From positions 1-40,365 of the IMG/VR virus record IMGVR_UViG_3300037193_002910: 40,365 nucleotides of DNA. The stretch is one strand, 5' to 3'. Position 1 is the stretch's first letter, and every line of letters begins with the position of its first letter. Under the pieces are notes generated by a model that saw only the letters and a list, made by a program, of their open reading frames with translations, did no database searches and had not been told where the DNA came from. Origin of the DNA: a virus. Position numbers and translations under genes: made by a program. Below are positions 8,630 through 16,524 of this stretch, in pieces.

Positions 8630-9045
8630 TGGTCCTGAGGGTCCTACCCGACGCCGAACTTCTCACTGTCACTTGGCTGCAGAGCATCGACGAGCTCGCC
8701 AACCTCTACACGGGCATCTACACCGAGATCCCCGCCGAACCGGCCCTGCCATTGGTGCGGGTCGTCCGGGTCGGCGGCACCCCCGTCGTCCCCCAACACC
8801 TCGACGTCGCCCGCCTCCAGATCGACGTGTGGACCGACAGGGGCGAGAAACAGGCAGCCCACGACCTCGCCCGCCTCGTCCAGGCCGCCATGCACCTCAT
8901 GCCCGGCTCCCACGACGAAGGCGTCGTCACCGCCGTCGAGGACGGCGTCTTCCACTGGAGCGTCGACGAACCGACCGGCTGGGCCGGCTACAGCGCCGAC
9001 TACCTCGTTTATCTGCACCCCAACCCCGGCGACGCCGGCTCATAA
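8629..9045 (+). CDS. Tail terminator protein
   Basis: The 138-residue alpha/beta protein has the size and position of siphovirus tail terminators (tail-completion, gpU/gp17-like). It has an N-terminal helix, V-RVVRVGG...LDVARLQIDVWTD strands, a helix with EKQAAHDLARLVQAAMHLM, and a final strand G-YSADYLVYLHP. Terminators cap the tail tube and join it to the neck. It lies directly upstream of the tube protein, as is usual, but is separated from the other neck genes by the fibre and glycan block. The TGATG overlap fixes the start. Confidence 0.7.
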   Translation: MVLRVLPDAELLTVTWLQSIDELANLYTGIYTEIPAEPALPLVRVVRVGGTPVVPQHLDVARLQIDVWTDRGEKQAAHDLARLVQAAMHLMPGSHDEGVVTAVEDGVFHWSVDEPTGWAGYSADYLVYLHPNPGDAGS

Positions 9046-9061
9046 CAGAAGGAGATGATCC

Positions 9062-9601
9062 GTGGCACTCACCGCTGATGAGGTATTCATCGCCGGGGGC
9101 GGGCACGTCTACGTCGCCGACGTCGGCGCCACCGAACCCACCGACACCACCACCCCCTGGGATGCCGACTGGGTTGAACTCGGCTACACCACCGACGAGG
9201 GCGTCACCATCACCCCGAGCCAGACCATCACCGACATCCCGGCCTGGCAGTCCCGCTACCCGGTACGCCGAATCGTCACCGCCGAGAACTTCGAAGCATC
9301 GTTCTCGCTGCTCCAGTGGAACCAGGACACCCTCAGCCTCGCTCTGCGGGGCGGGACCTGGGTCGGCGACGTCTACACCCCCGGCGCGGCCGGCGTGGTC
9401 GACGAGCGGGCCCTCGGCATCGAGGCGATCGACGGCGACAAGATCGCCCGGATCGTCATCCCCCGCGGGCTGGTCACGACCGTCGGCGGGATCAACATGA
9501 CCCGCACCGGAGCCAACCCGATCCCGATCACCTTCTCGGCTCTCGCCAGCGAAGGCGAAGACCCCTTCACGGTCATCGCCGACTGGGCGTCCGCATCCTG
9601 A
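9062..9601 (+). CDS. Major tail (tube) protein
   Basis: The 179-residue protein matches typical tail tube proteins of small actinophages in size and place. It lies after the terminator and before the tail-assembly chaperones. It begins ALTADEVFIAGGGHVYVADVGATEP and contains GYTTDEGVTITPSQTITDIPAWQS...VRRIV, the usual tube-protein pattern of a DEGV strand followed by ...QS-PVR. The GTG start is preceded by AGAAGGAG about 7 bases upstream, one of the strongest ribosome sites in the window, as expected for an abundant virion protein. Confidence 0.85.
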   Translation: MALTADEVFIAGGGHVYVADVGATEPTDTTTPWDADWVELGYTTDEGVTITPSQTITDIPAWQSRYPVRRIVTAENFEASFSLLQWNQDTLSLALRGGTWVGDVYTPGAAGVVDERALGIEAIDGDKIARIVIPRGLVTTVGGINMTRTGANPIPITFSALASEGEDPFTVIADWASAS

Positions 9602-9993
9602 TGGGCGACCTGGACCTCGACGCCGCCCGGGCCGCCCGGGCCGAAGCCCGCGGCGAACCACCCACCGTCACGCTCGGCGGAGAGACCTTCACGCTCCCGC
9701 CCGAGATGCCCCTGCGGTACGTGTGGACACTGGTCGACGGCGACGACATGGCCGCCCTCAGGGTGCTGTTCAATGGACAGCTCGACCGGTTCCTCGCCAC
9801 CGAACCGACCCGGGAAGACATCCTCACCCTCATCGCCGGGGTGCCCGCGCTCTACGGGTTGGTATCCCCGGGGGAATCGCCGGCCTCGGCTGGTTCGTCC
9901 AACGATGGTTCGAGCCGCTCGAGGCCGACTTCGCCCGCTGCTACCAGATCGACCTCCGCCAAGCGGTCTACGGCCCGGCGCCGATCGGGGTAA
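9601..9993 (+). CDS. Tail assembly chaperone, short (G-type) product
   Basis: In the unshifted frame the gene makes a 130-residue protein. About the first 90 residues look genuine (TVTLGGETFTLPPEMPLRYVWTLVDGDDMAALRVLFNG...EDILTLIAGVPALYGL). Beyond the slippery site the residues become Ser/Arg/Pro-rich, as expected of a run-on frame. Such chaperones coat the tape measure during tube assembly and are absent from the virion. The ATG follows the tube gene stop directly (TGATG). Confidence 0.8.
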   Translation: MGDLDLDAARAARAEARGEPPTVTLGGETFTLPPEMPLRYVWTLVDGDDMAALRVLFNGQLDRFLATEPTREDILTLIAGVPALYGLVSPGESPASAGSSNDGSSRSRPTSPAATRSTSAKRSTARRRSG

Positions 9994-10166
9994 GACGCCT
10001 CCGTGCGCTCATCATGGGGCTCCCTCCCGATGCTGCCATCTGGCGGCACCAGGCTTCGGCACCGCCCGAGCAGTCGGTGTCGCAGCGGCGGCAGACATCG
10101 TCGCCCGACACGATCCGCAAGATCGGCGGAAAGGTGATCGAGATCCGCCGAGATAAGGCCGGCTGA
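9601..10166 (+). CDS. Tail assembly chaperone, -1 frameshift (G-T type) product
   Basis: A -1 slip at CCCGGGG (9867-9873) joins 91 codons of the upstream frame to 97 residues of the second frame, giving about 188 residues. The second part, GIAGLGWFVQRWFEPLEADFARC...IMGLPPDAAIWRH, lacks a convincing start of its own. The overlap of the two frames, the position directly before the tape measure gene, and the slippery heptamer are the classic arrangement of siphovirus G/GT chaperones. The stop TGA overlaps the tape measure ATG. Confidence 0.8.
9867..9873 (+). promoter_or_regulatory. Slippery heptamer CCCGGGG for -1 frameshift
   Basis: In the zero frame the site reads C CCG GGG, which fits X XXY YYZ exactly. 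After a one-base slip the tRNAs would pair with CCC and GGG, and translation would continue GGA ATC GCC GGC in the frame that encodes the second half of the chaperone. No other heptamer of this form was seen in the overlap of the two frames. Confidence 0.8.
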
Positions 10167-12136
10167 TGCCAGGCGGCGTAAAGGTCGGTGTCGGCTACGT
10201 CGACATCCGCCCGGACCTGACCGGGTTCGGTCGCGAACTTCAGACCGGCATGAACCGCAACGTCAGGAACGCCGGCGACGACGCGGCAAAAACGCTCAAA
10301 GGAAGCTTCGCCAGCGCCGCCAAGGGAGCGGCGGCGGCATTCGGGGCAGCGTTCGCCGCGGTCAAGGTCACAGATTTCATCGGTAGCAGCATCCAGGCCG
10401 CTTCCGACCTTCAAGAGTCCTTGTCGAAATCGGGTGTGGTGTTCGGCACGTTCGCCACCCAGCTCGACAATTGGGCAAAGGGAGCAGCCGAGGCTTTCGG
10501 TCTCTCCCGCCAGGAGGCCACCGAAGCCGCGGCCACGTTCGGCAACATGTTCGACGCCATGGGCCTGTCCCAGAGCGTCTCGATGGATATGAGTAAGTCG
10601 ATCGTCGAGCTGGCCGCCGATCTGGCGTCGTTCAACAACATCGATATCTCGGATGCCATCGAACGGCTCCGGTCCGGTCTTCTCGGCGAGCAGGAGGCCG
10701 TCGAGCGGCTCGGCATCAACATGTCGGAGACCCGCCTGAAGGCCAAGGCACTCGAGATGGGAATGGGTGACGGCAAGAAAGTCCTTGACGCCACCTCGAA
10801 GGCGCAGGCGGCTTACGCCATCATCCTCGAGGACACCACCAACGCTCAGGGCGACTTCGCCCGCACCGCCAGCAACCTCGCCAACCAGCAGCGCATCATG
10901 AACGCCCAGTGGAGCGATGCGAAAGCCGACCTCGGCGAAGGTCTCCTACCGATCATGACCGATCTGGCCGGCGTCATTAACAACAGTCTCATCCCGGCGT
11001 TCAAGACACTGTTCCTGTCGTCGGGAGCCGACGCCACCGGCTGGGCAGCCACCCTCCGGGACGTGATCGGCGACACAGTCGGGTTCGCCCTCGGCGCTTT
11101 CGCCGAGCTCGCTCGAGGGGTGGCCAACCTGATCGGGGCCATTCCCGGCAACGTCGGGGAGGGCGTGGTTCAGAATCTTCGCGACACGGCCGACGCGGCC
11201 GACGATGCTCGTGTCCGCCTCCATGCGTCGACCGGCGAGCTGCTGTTGTGGAACTCGGCCGCGGAGGACGGGGAACACGCGACGTCCCGTTTCGCTCTCG
11301 CTGTGCGAGGTGTTCTCCCTGAACTTGAAGGTATGGCCGGCGCAACAAAGGAATCGGCATCGGCTCTCCGGGAGAGCAACAAGACAACCCGGGACGCGGC
11401 GAGCGCTGAACGTGACTTTGAGGAAGCGACACGGGACTACAACAAGTTGCTGAAGCAGGGAGCTGTCGACGAAGAGAAGGTGGCCGACGCCCGGGAACGG
11501 CTCGATGACGCTACCCGCTCGCTGAACAAAGCGAACCGGGATCTGGCCGACGCCCAGGAGGACTACAACGACGCTCAGAACGCCTACCTCGCTCTGCCGA
11601 CCGACACCAACGCCGACAAGCTCCGCGACGCCAGCAACGGCCTCGCCGACGCCAAGGACAACGTTGCCGACGCCTCCGCCCGCCAGAAACAGGCCGAGGC
11701 CGAACTCGCCAAAGAGAAGGCCGGCGACCCCGACTACCAGGACAAGCTGGCCGACGCCAAAGATCGGGTCGCCGACGCCGAAGACAAGATCGCCAAAGCT
11801 TCGGACGCGATCGCGGTCGCATCGAAGAAGGCGGCCGACAGTCAGAAGGCCCTGAATACTGAACTGGGGTATACCCAGGACCAGCTCACCGATCTCCTGA
11901 CGCTTGTGCGCAGCATTGACCAGCCAGTACCCGGCCTGCCGACACCGGGCGTCCCGTCCGTCCCGACCTTCAGCATCCCTTCGGCCGCTCCGGGCAGCCT
12001 CGGCCCCACCGTGCCGAATGTGACCTACCAGCCTGTCACGCCGGCACCGACAACGACCAACAACATCACCGTCAACGTGACCGAACCGGTTCAAGATCCC
12101 GGCCTCATCGGGAAAGCGATCGCCTGGGTGCTATAG
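10166..12136 (+). CDS. Tape measure protein
   Basis: The 656-residue protein is the longest tail protein and follows the chaperone pair. It begins with a VGYVDIRPDLTGFGRELQTGM segment typical of actinophage tape measures. Next comes an Ala-rich, weakly hydrophobic region (AAKGAAAAFGAAFAAVKVTDFIGS) and a conserved TMP core (SGVVFGTFATQLDNWAKGAAEAFGLSRQEA...). A long heptad-rich coiled coil spans about residues 395-570, with many DA-x-DKVADAEDKIAKA units, and the C-terminus is proline-rich. The usual rule of about 0.15 nm per residue predicts a tail near 100 nm. No peptidase or transglycosylase domain is evident. Confidence 0.9.
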   Translation: MPGGVKVGVGYVDIRPDLTGFGRELQTGMNRNVRNAGDDAAKTLKGSFASAAKGAAAAFGAAFAAVKVTDFIGSSIQAASDLQESLSKSGVVFGTFATQLDNWAKGAAEAFGLSRQEATEAAATFGNMFDAMGLSQSVSMDMSKSIVELAADLASFNNIDISDAIERLRSGLLGEQEAVERLGINMSETRLKAKALEMGMGDGKKVLDATSKAQAAYAIILEDTTNAQGDFARTASNLANQQRIMNAQWSDAKADLGEGLLPIMTDLAGVINNSLIPAFKTLFLSSGADATGWAATLRDVIGDTVGFALGAFAELARGVANLIGAIPGNVGEGVVQNLRDTADAADDARVRLHASTGELLLWNSAAEDGEHATSRFALAVRGVLPELEGMAGATKESASALRESNKTTRDAASAERDFEEATRDYNKLLKQGAVDEEKVADARERLDDATRSLNKANRDLADAQEDYNDAQNAYLALPTDTNADKLRDASNGLADAKDNVADASARQKQAEAELAKEKAGDPDYQDKLADAKDRVADAEDKIAKASDAIAVASKKAADSQKALNTELGYTQDQLTDLLTLVRSIDQPVPGLPTPGVPSVPTFSIPSAAPGSLGPTVPNVTYQPVTPAPTTTNNITVNVTEPVQDPGLIGKAIAWVL

Positions 12137-12571
12137 ATGGCCGTCACCGAGGTGCGACTCGCCGGTCTGACATTCAATGGCGGGGTCGACGCCGATGGCG
12201 ACGATTTCATCATCTCGGACGTTGCCGGGTGGGATGGCACTGGCGTAGAACTCGTCACCGTCGAGCGGCCACTGTCGGCCGGGGCGGTCCTTGTCAGGGG
12301 CCGCAAAGCATCCCGTACGCTCACGGTGTCCGGTTGGGTCGTCGCTTCGTCCGGCGCCCATCTTGGCCGGGCCCGCCGCAAACTCGAGGTCGCCTTCGAC
12401 GGGATCATCACCGCCGACGGCACGTTCGAAGTCGAGCAGGATGACGGCACCTGGACCTTGACGGTACGGCTCGCCCAGGCGTTGCGGACCCGGTCCGCCG
12501 GCAGCGTCGCCATCACCTTCGAAGCCGACCTCCTCGCCGTCGGCCCGGCAAAGGCCTCTGCCGGTAGCTGA
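12137..12571 (+). CDS. Distal tail (Dit-like) protein
   Basis: The 144-residue beta-rich protein starts immediately after the tape measure stop. It opens with VRLAGLTFN and has paired strands VELVTVERPLSAGAVLVRGRKASRTLTVSGWV, resembling the N-terminal beta-sandwich of Dit proteins that form the ring at the tail tip. The protein is shorter than typical Dit proteins, so it probably has only the ring-forming domain. Position between tape measure and hub gene is the main support. Confidence 0.65.
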   Translation: MAVTEVRLAGLTFNGGVDADGDDFIISDVAGWDGTGVELVTVERPLSAGAVLVRGRKASRTLTVSGWVVASSGAHLGRARRKLEVAFDGIITADGTFEVEQDDGTWTLTVRLAQALRTRSAGSVAITFEADLLAVGPAKASAGS

Positions 12572-14115
12572 TGCCCGACTACAAGGTGTTCGTCGTGGAT
12601 CAGACGGGCACTCCCTACGCCGGAAGCGGCGACGATGGCGAGGTGGTCAACGCCCGGCTCAGCCCCGTTTCCACCGAACTCAACGCCGCCGGATCGGTGA
12701 CCGTCACACTGGCCACCACCGACCCCGACGCCGCCCTGTTCCAGACCGGCCGGGAAGTGCAGATCTTCGTCGCCGGCATCACCAACCCGGTCTTCTGGGG
12801 TCCGATCGTCAGGCCACAAGCCGGGCTCGACGAGTCGTCATGGCAATGCGCCGGGCTGCTCTGGTATTTCGCCCATCGGTTCATGGGCCGGGCCGACCGT
12901 GTCAACCAGCTCGCCAACGGCGACTTCGAAGCCGGTGAGACAGCCTGGGCGTTCGACGGGGTGACCCACGCGGTCAATACCAACCTGACCTACATCCTCG
13001 AAGGCACGAAGTCGTTGCGGCTCGAAGGGACCGCCGCCGACCACGCCCAGTTCGCCTACGCCGGGTGGACACATCCGGTCGGCGGCTACCCCGGCGGCGA
13101 CTACCTCACCGCTTCGGCTTGGGTTTATGTCCCGGCGGCCAGCTATGTCGGCGGTGCGGCCAACGACTACGGCCTCGTCGTCATCCACCGGCGGGGTTCC
13201 GATGTGATCTCGGGAAGTTTCGCCACCATCGGCGACGACTTCACCTTCGACGAATGGGTACCACTCGAAGCCGGTGTCGGCGGGGTGGTCGAAGGCGACA
13301 CCGTCGAAGTGCGGTTGTTCCCCCCGCATGGTGTCGCCTACTACGACCTTGCCACGCTCACCTTCATGGAGTCGCTGTCGTTCGGCTACCCGGGTCCAGC
13401 GGAGGACGTGACCGACATCATCGAAGGGATCGTCAACTATGCCCAGTCGCGTATCGCCGCTCTCGACCACGGTAAGAGCGACCTGAACATCGACTTCGCC
13501 GGCACCCCGACCGGAATCACCCGGCAGATCGCCTACCAGTTCGAGGAACACCGCAACATCCTCGACGCCATCATGGAGTACGTGAGGGCCGGCTACTGCG
13601 ACATCGACATCGCCCTCACCGCGACGACCCGGACGTTCACCGTCCACGTCCCCCGCAAAGGCAGCCTGTTCGGCACCACCCTCGACCTCGGCGACACCAC
13701 CACCCCGGGCAACATCGCCGACTTCACCTACTCGGAAGATCTGGAGAACGGTGCCTCATCAGTGGTGCTGCTCGGCCCCGGCGACGGACCCGACCGGCCC
13801 GAAGGTGGCGCCGTCGACACCAGCTTCGCCAACGGCGTCTTCACCGCCGAGATCGTCGAGAGCGCCCCCGACGACGCCACCGTCGGCCAGCTCGACGCCC
13901 GATCGGTCGAACGGCTCGTCACCGCCGCCCGCCCCGAGATCATCGAGGTCACAACTCTCCCCGGCACCGGCATCATCGGCGCCCTCAAGGTCGGCGACAC
14001 CGTCCCCCTCACCATCTCCTACGGCTGGGTCGACATCGACGACACCTACCGGGCCACCCGAATCGACGCCGACCTGTTCATGGACAAAGCGACGATCACT
14101 CTCAACGTCCCATGA
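12571..14115 (+). CDS. Baseplate hub / tail-associated protein with CBM-like insert
   Basis: The 514-residue protein looks like a gp27/Tal-type hub. The N-terminal beta domain (about 1-110) contains a GREVQIFVAGITNPVFWGPIV strand pair and a WYFAHRFM segment. The C-terminal half (about 275-514) has the EHRNILDAIMEYVRAGYCDIDI and NIADFTYSEDLENGASSV pattern of hub proteins. Between them, about residues 112-275, lies NGDFEAGETAWAF... with alternating strands and EGTKSLRLEGTA, like a CBM4/9-type jelly-roll carbohydrate-binding module. This suggests the tail tip binds a host glycan. Start and end overlap neighbours by 1 and 4 bases. Confidence 0.75.
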   Translation: MPDYKVFVVDQTGTPYAGSGDDGEVVNARLSPVSTELNAAGSVTVTLATTDPDAALFQTGREVQIFVAGITNPVFWGPIVRPQAGLDESSWQCAGLLWYFAHRFMGRADRVNQLANGDFEAGETAWAFDGVTHAVNTNLTYILEGTKSLRLEGTAADHAQFAYAGWTHPVGGYPGGDYLTASAWVYVPAASYVGGAANDYGLVVIHRRGSDVISGSFATIGDDFTFDEWVPLEAGVGGVVEGDTVEVRLFPPHGVAYYDLATLTFMESLSFGYPGPAEDVTDIIEGIVNYAQSRIAALDHGKSDLNIDFAGTPTGITRQIAYQFEEHRNILDAIMEYVRAGYCDIDIALTATTRTFTVHVPRKGSLFGTTLDLGDTTTPGNIADFTYSEDLENGASSVVLLGPGDGPDRPEGGAVDTSFANGVFTAEIVESAPDDATVGQLDARSVERLVTAARPEIIEVTTLPGTGIIGALKVGDTVPLTISYGWVDIDDTYRATRIDADLFMDKATITLNVP

Positions 14116-14534
14116 GCGAAAAGATGCTCGCCCCCGATGTGCGACGGATATTGAGTGCGCTGGAACGGCGAGTGGCCATCCTGGAACGGCGGATCGCTGT
14201 TTCCGCTGCCGTCGATGCCGTTCCAAATGACGACATCATCTTCTCTCACACCGGCCCTCTGTCGTCGGGCACCGAATCGCCGCCGGTCAAACTGCGCTAC
14301 AGCGGGATCCTTTCGATCCTGGCAGTCGGGCTCGGCACCGCGGGGTCTACCAGCACCACTCTTGAAGTGAAACGAAACGGGACCGTGGTCGCCACCGTGG
14401 TCATCGCCGGTGGTGCGGCCGACTACGGCGCCCATGTGGGGGTGCGGTTCGACGCCGAGGACCGACTTACCCTCAGGATCGCCACCGCCGGAACGGGTGC
14501 CGCCAACATGACCGCGTCGGCGAGGTTCACGTGA
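14112..14534 (+). CDS. Minor tail protein, coiled-coil head
   Basis: The 140-residue protein has a short N-terminal helix with heptad character (RRILSALERRVAILERRIAV, about residues 11-30). A beta-rich domain follows (VKLRYSGILSILAVGLG...LEVKRNGTVVATVVIAGG...LTLRIATAG), resembling small virion trimer proteins. It overlaps the hub gene by 4 bases. A tail-tip accessory or fibre-base role is inferred from position only. Confidence 0.55.
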   Translation: MSEKMLAPDVRRILSALERRVAILERRIAVSAAVDAVPNDDIIFSHTGPLSSGTESPPVKLRYSGILSILAVGLGTAGSTSTTLEVKRNGTVVATVVIAGGAADYGAHVGVRFDAEDRLTLRIATAGTGAANMTASARFT

Positions 14535-15103
14535 GCGTCAGTTTCGGGATGCACCTTGAATCGTCCACTGTCGTTGCCGCCTATCACAACGGTGCTGTCG
14601 TCGGCCGGTACACACACGCAGCACAAACGGGCGCCAACATCGCTCTCGCCAGCTCGTCTTTCTCGCCGGCGGTCGCAGCGCTACCGCACGTCGATCGGCT
14701 TGAAGTCCGCGACGCCCCCGGCGGCACCATCCTTTTCGCCGACGACTTCACCAGCCTCGCCGCCTGGTCCGTCGGGTGGTCACCCTCCGGGCCGTGGACA
14801 ATCAACCCGGCCGGGTTCGCATACCTCGCCGGTATCGGCGAAACCCTCTATCGAGCCAAACCATCAGGCGGGGTTTACATCGAGGCGCAAGGCGTTACGT
14901 TCGACGGCGGCGGCGGCGACGGCTGGGTCATGCTCATGCTCGAACGCACCGATCCCCATGCCAACCCGACCACCGCCACACTCGATGGCTACCGGGTCCT
15001 TCTCCGAGCGCCAGGAGCACCAAACGCTGGTGGTGTCGAAATCGTCAACGGAACTGTGCTCGTCGGTGGTTGGGGCGTCGGGCAGATCCGAATGAGCGCA
15101 TGA
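14531..15103 (+). CDS. Minor tail protein with lectin-like beta domain
   Basis: The 190-residue protein starts with GTG overlapping the upstream stop (GTGA). The second half contains FADDFTSLAAWSVGWSPSGPW and a GDGWVMLMLERTDP...LDGYRVLLRAP pattern. This alternation is common in concanavalin/LamG-like beta sandwiches of phage tail proteins. No catalytic residues are evident. It is the last clear structural gene before the lysis genes and could be a receptor-binding or tail-tip protein. Confidence 0.5.
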   Translation: MSVSFGMHLESSTVVAAYHNGAVVGRYTHAAQTGANIALASSSFSPAVAALPHVDRLEVRDAPGGTILFADDFTSLAAWSVGWSPSGPWTINPAGFAYLAGIGETLYRAKPSGGVYIEAQGVTFDGGGGDGWVMLMLERTDPHANPTTATLDGYRVLLRAPGAPNAGGVEIVNGTVLVGGWGVGQIRMSA

Positions 15104-15138
15104 GCATTGTCGCCCGTGCCGGCCGGGGCGTTCCCTGA
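15100..15138 (+). CDS. 12-residue bridging micro-ORF
   Basis: ATG 15100 overlaps the upstream stop (ATGA) and the micro-ORF stop TGA (15136-15138) overlaps the amidase ATG (TGATG). It encodes MSIVARAGRGVP. The amidase lacks a clear ribosome site, so the micro-ORF may carry ribosomes across the 34-base gap. A chance open frame is the alternative. Confidence 0.35.
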   Translation: MSIVARAGRGVP

Positions 15139-15995
15139 TGGCGCAGGCCACCTGGATCGCCGACAAGCTCCTCGAGCGGGGCCTCGATGTCATCGAGTGC
15201 CGCGGTTGGGAGACCAGGGCCCGGCCTGGCGGCCCGCCGTTCAACCCTCGCGGTGTTGTCTGTCACCATACCGGCCCATGGTCGACCATCGACGGGATGG
15301 TCAAACTCTGCATCAACGGCCGATCCGATCTCCCCGGCCCGCTCTGCCACGTCGTCCTCGACCCTGACGGCACCTGCCACGTCATCGCCGCCGGCCGCGC
15401 CAACCACGCCGGCGCCGGCAACTGGCGAGGCCTGTCGGGCAACTCGTCGGTGCTCGGCATCGAAGCCATCCACAGCGGCAACCGAACCACACCCTGGCCG
15501 CCCGTTCAGGTCGAGGCGTTTGTCCGCTGTGCCGCCGCGCTGGCCGACGGGATCGGCGCTGAACCGATCATGGTGTGCGGTCATAAGGAATGGACCCCGT
15601 CGAAGATCGACCCGGTCACGCTCGACATGGGCGAGTTTCGGGCCGGTGTTGGCGAGTTCCTCACCGACTGGAGAAGCGCCGGCGTAGCGGAGCGCACCCA
15701 GACCGTGCCTATCCCCGTCCACGATTACGAGGAGGCGGCCACGAAAACCACCATGGTTCATTGCGGCCCGCTCGACAGCCACGGCAACGGGTGGGCCGAC
15801 TGGCAGCCGGGACTCGGCCGCGACCCGATCATCGTCGGTGTCACCCTGCTCGGCCCGAGCCCACCCGACGACGGCTACTGGGAGAACCAGGAGAACGTGA
15901 CACTGGCCGCCCAACCCCGCGGCGGGGCGGTCAGGATCACCGTCCGCAACGGCACGCCGGGCGACACCGTCACCTGTTTCGTCACGGTGAGCTAA
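15138..15995 (+). CDS. N-acetylmuramoyl-L-alanine amidase endolysin
   Basis: The 285-residue endolysin has an Amidase_2/PGRP-type domain (about residues 30-175) that would cut the amide bond between MurNAc and the stem peptide. Zinc-site and catalytic motifs are visible: VVCHHTG (about 39-45), a central CHVV...NHAGAG region, and CGHKEWTPSKIDP (about 148-160), equivalent to the GH(K/R)-x(4-6)-K-x-D-P region of the family. The C-terminal 90 residues form a separate beta-rich domain (VTLLGPSPPDDGYWENQENVTLAAQP) of unknown type, probably for cell-wall binding. No signal peptide is seen, so release should depend on a holin. Confidence 0.85.
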   Translation: MAQATWIADKLLERGLDVIECRGWETRARPGGPPFNPRGVVCHHTGPWSTIDGMVKLCINGRSDLPGPLCHVVLDPDGTCHVIAAGRANHAGAGNWRGLSGNSSVLGIEAIHSGNRTTPWPPVQVEAFVRCAAALADGIGAEPIMVCGHKEWTPSKIDPVTLDMGEFRAGVGEFLTDWRSAGVAERTQTVPIPVHDYEEAATKTTMVHCGPLDSHGNGWADWQPGLGRDPIIVGVTLLGPSPPDDGYWENQENVTLAAQPRGGAVRITVRNGTPGDTVTCFVTVS

Positions 15996-16403
15996 GTGAC
16001 CCTGGCTGCCGACGCCGCCCTCGACCCGCTCTCCGCCCTGGTCGTCAACGGCGGGATCATCGGCGTGTTCTTCGCTCTGGCGCTCCTCGGCTGGATCGCC
16101 CTCAAACCGGAACTCAACCGGCGTGATGACCAGGAGAAACGCCAGCAGGCCCTCATCGACACGCTGCTGGCCGTGTACCACCACGAGGTGCTGCCCACCC
16201 TCGGCGACTACGAGAAACGCCTGTCACCCCTGCTGGGCCGGGTGGAACGGAAGCTGGACGAGCTGGAGTGGTTCCTGGGTCAGGAGGAAGGCGGCAGAAA
16301 TGAGGCGGCGAGGCATCCCCGAGGACGTGGCCCTCACGACCGCCCTGGAAGTGGCGTCCGTCAAGGCCCAGGTTCAGGCGATTATCCGCCGTCTCCAATC
16401 TGA
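15996..16403 (+). CDS. Small one-TM membrane protein (lysis region)
   Basis: The 135-residue protein starts with GTG directly after the amidase stop (TAA-GTG). A single membrane helix is clear near residues 15-36 (ALVVNGGIIGVFFALALLGWIAL). A charged helical region with coiled-coil character follows (RRDDQEKRQQALIDTLL...RVERKLDELEWFL). The last 35 residues are Arg/Gly/Pro-rich and overlap the next gene by 104 bases, so they look like a run-on tail. A holin or lysis regulator is possible from position. Confidence 0.55.
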   Translation: MTLAADAALDPLSALVVNGGIIGVFFALALLGWIALKPELNRRDDQEKRQQALIDTLLAVYHHEVLPTLGDYEKRLSPLLGRVERKLDELEWFLGQEEGGRNEAARHPRGRGPHDRPGSGVRQGPGSGDYPPSPI

Positions 16404-16524
16404 CCTCGCCGAACTCGAAACCGAAGTCGGGCGTCTGCCCGGACAGGAGGTCGTATCCGATGCCGGAACCGTGGGACGGGGAGGAACGCCGGCGCGGACC
16501 GACCCCGGCGAATCTTCAGAGTGA
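16300..16524 (+). CDS. Small helical protein in lysis region
   Basis: The 74-residue product starts at ATG 16300, preceded by AGGAGGAAGG. The first 50 residues are a plausible amphipathic coiled coil (VALTTALEVASVKAQVQAII...LQSDLAELETEVGRL). It overlaps the upstream gene by 104 bases and the downstream gene by 65 bases, and its last residues look like run-on sequence. It is soluble. Function is not recognised; lysis-cassette accessory proteins often look like this. Confidence 0.5.
   Translation: MRRRGIPEDVALTTALEVASVKAQVQAIIRRLQSDLAELETEVGRLPGQEVVSDAGTVGRGGTPARTDPGESSE

Noticed and set aside
10946-12094. Leftward 382-codon open frame over the tape measure
   Set aside because: Gly/Val-rich mirror of the coiled-coil repeats of the tape measure; no ribosome site.
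16300-16403. Programmed frameshift fusing the first two small lysis-region genes
   Set aside because: No clear slippery heptamer is seen, and the downstream gene has its own good ribosome site.
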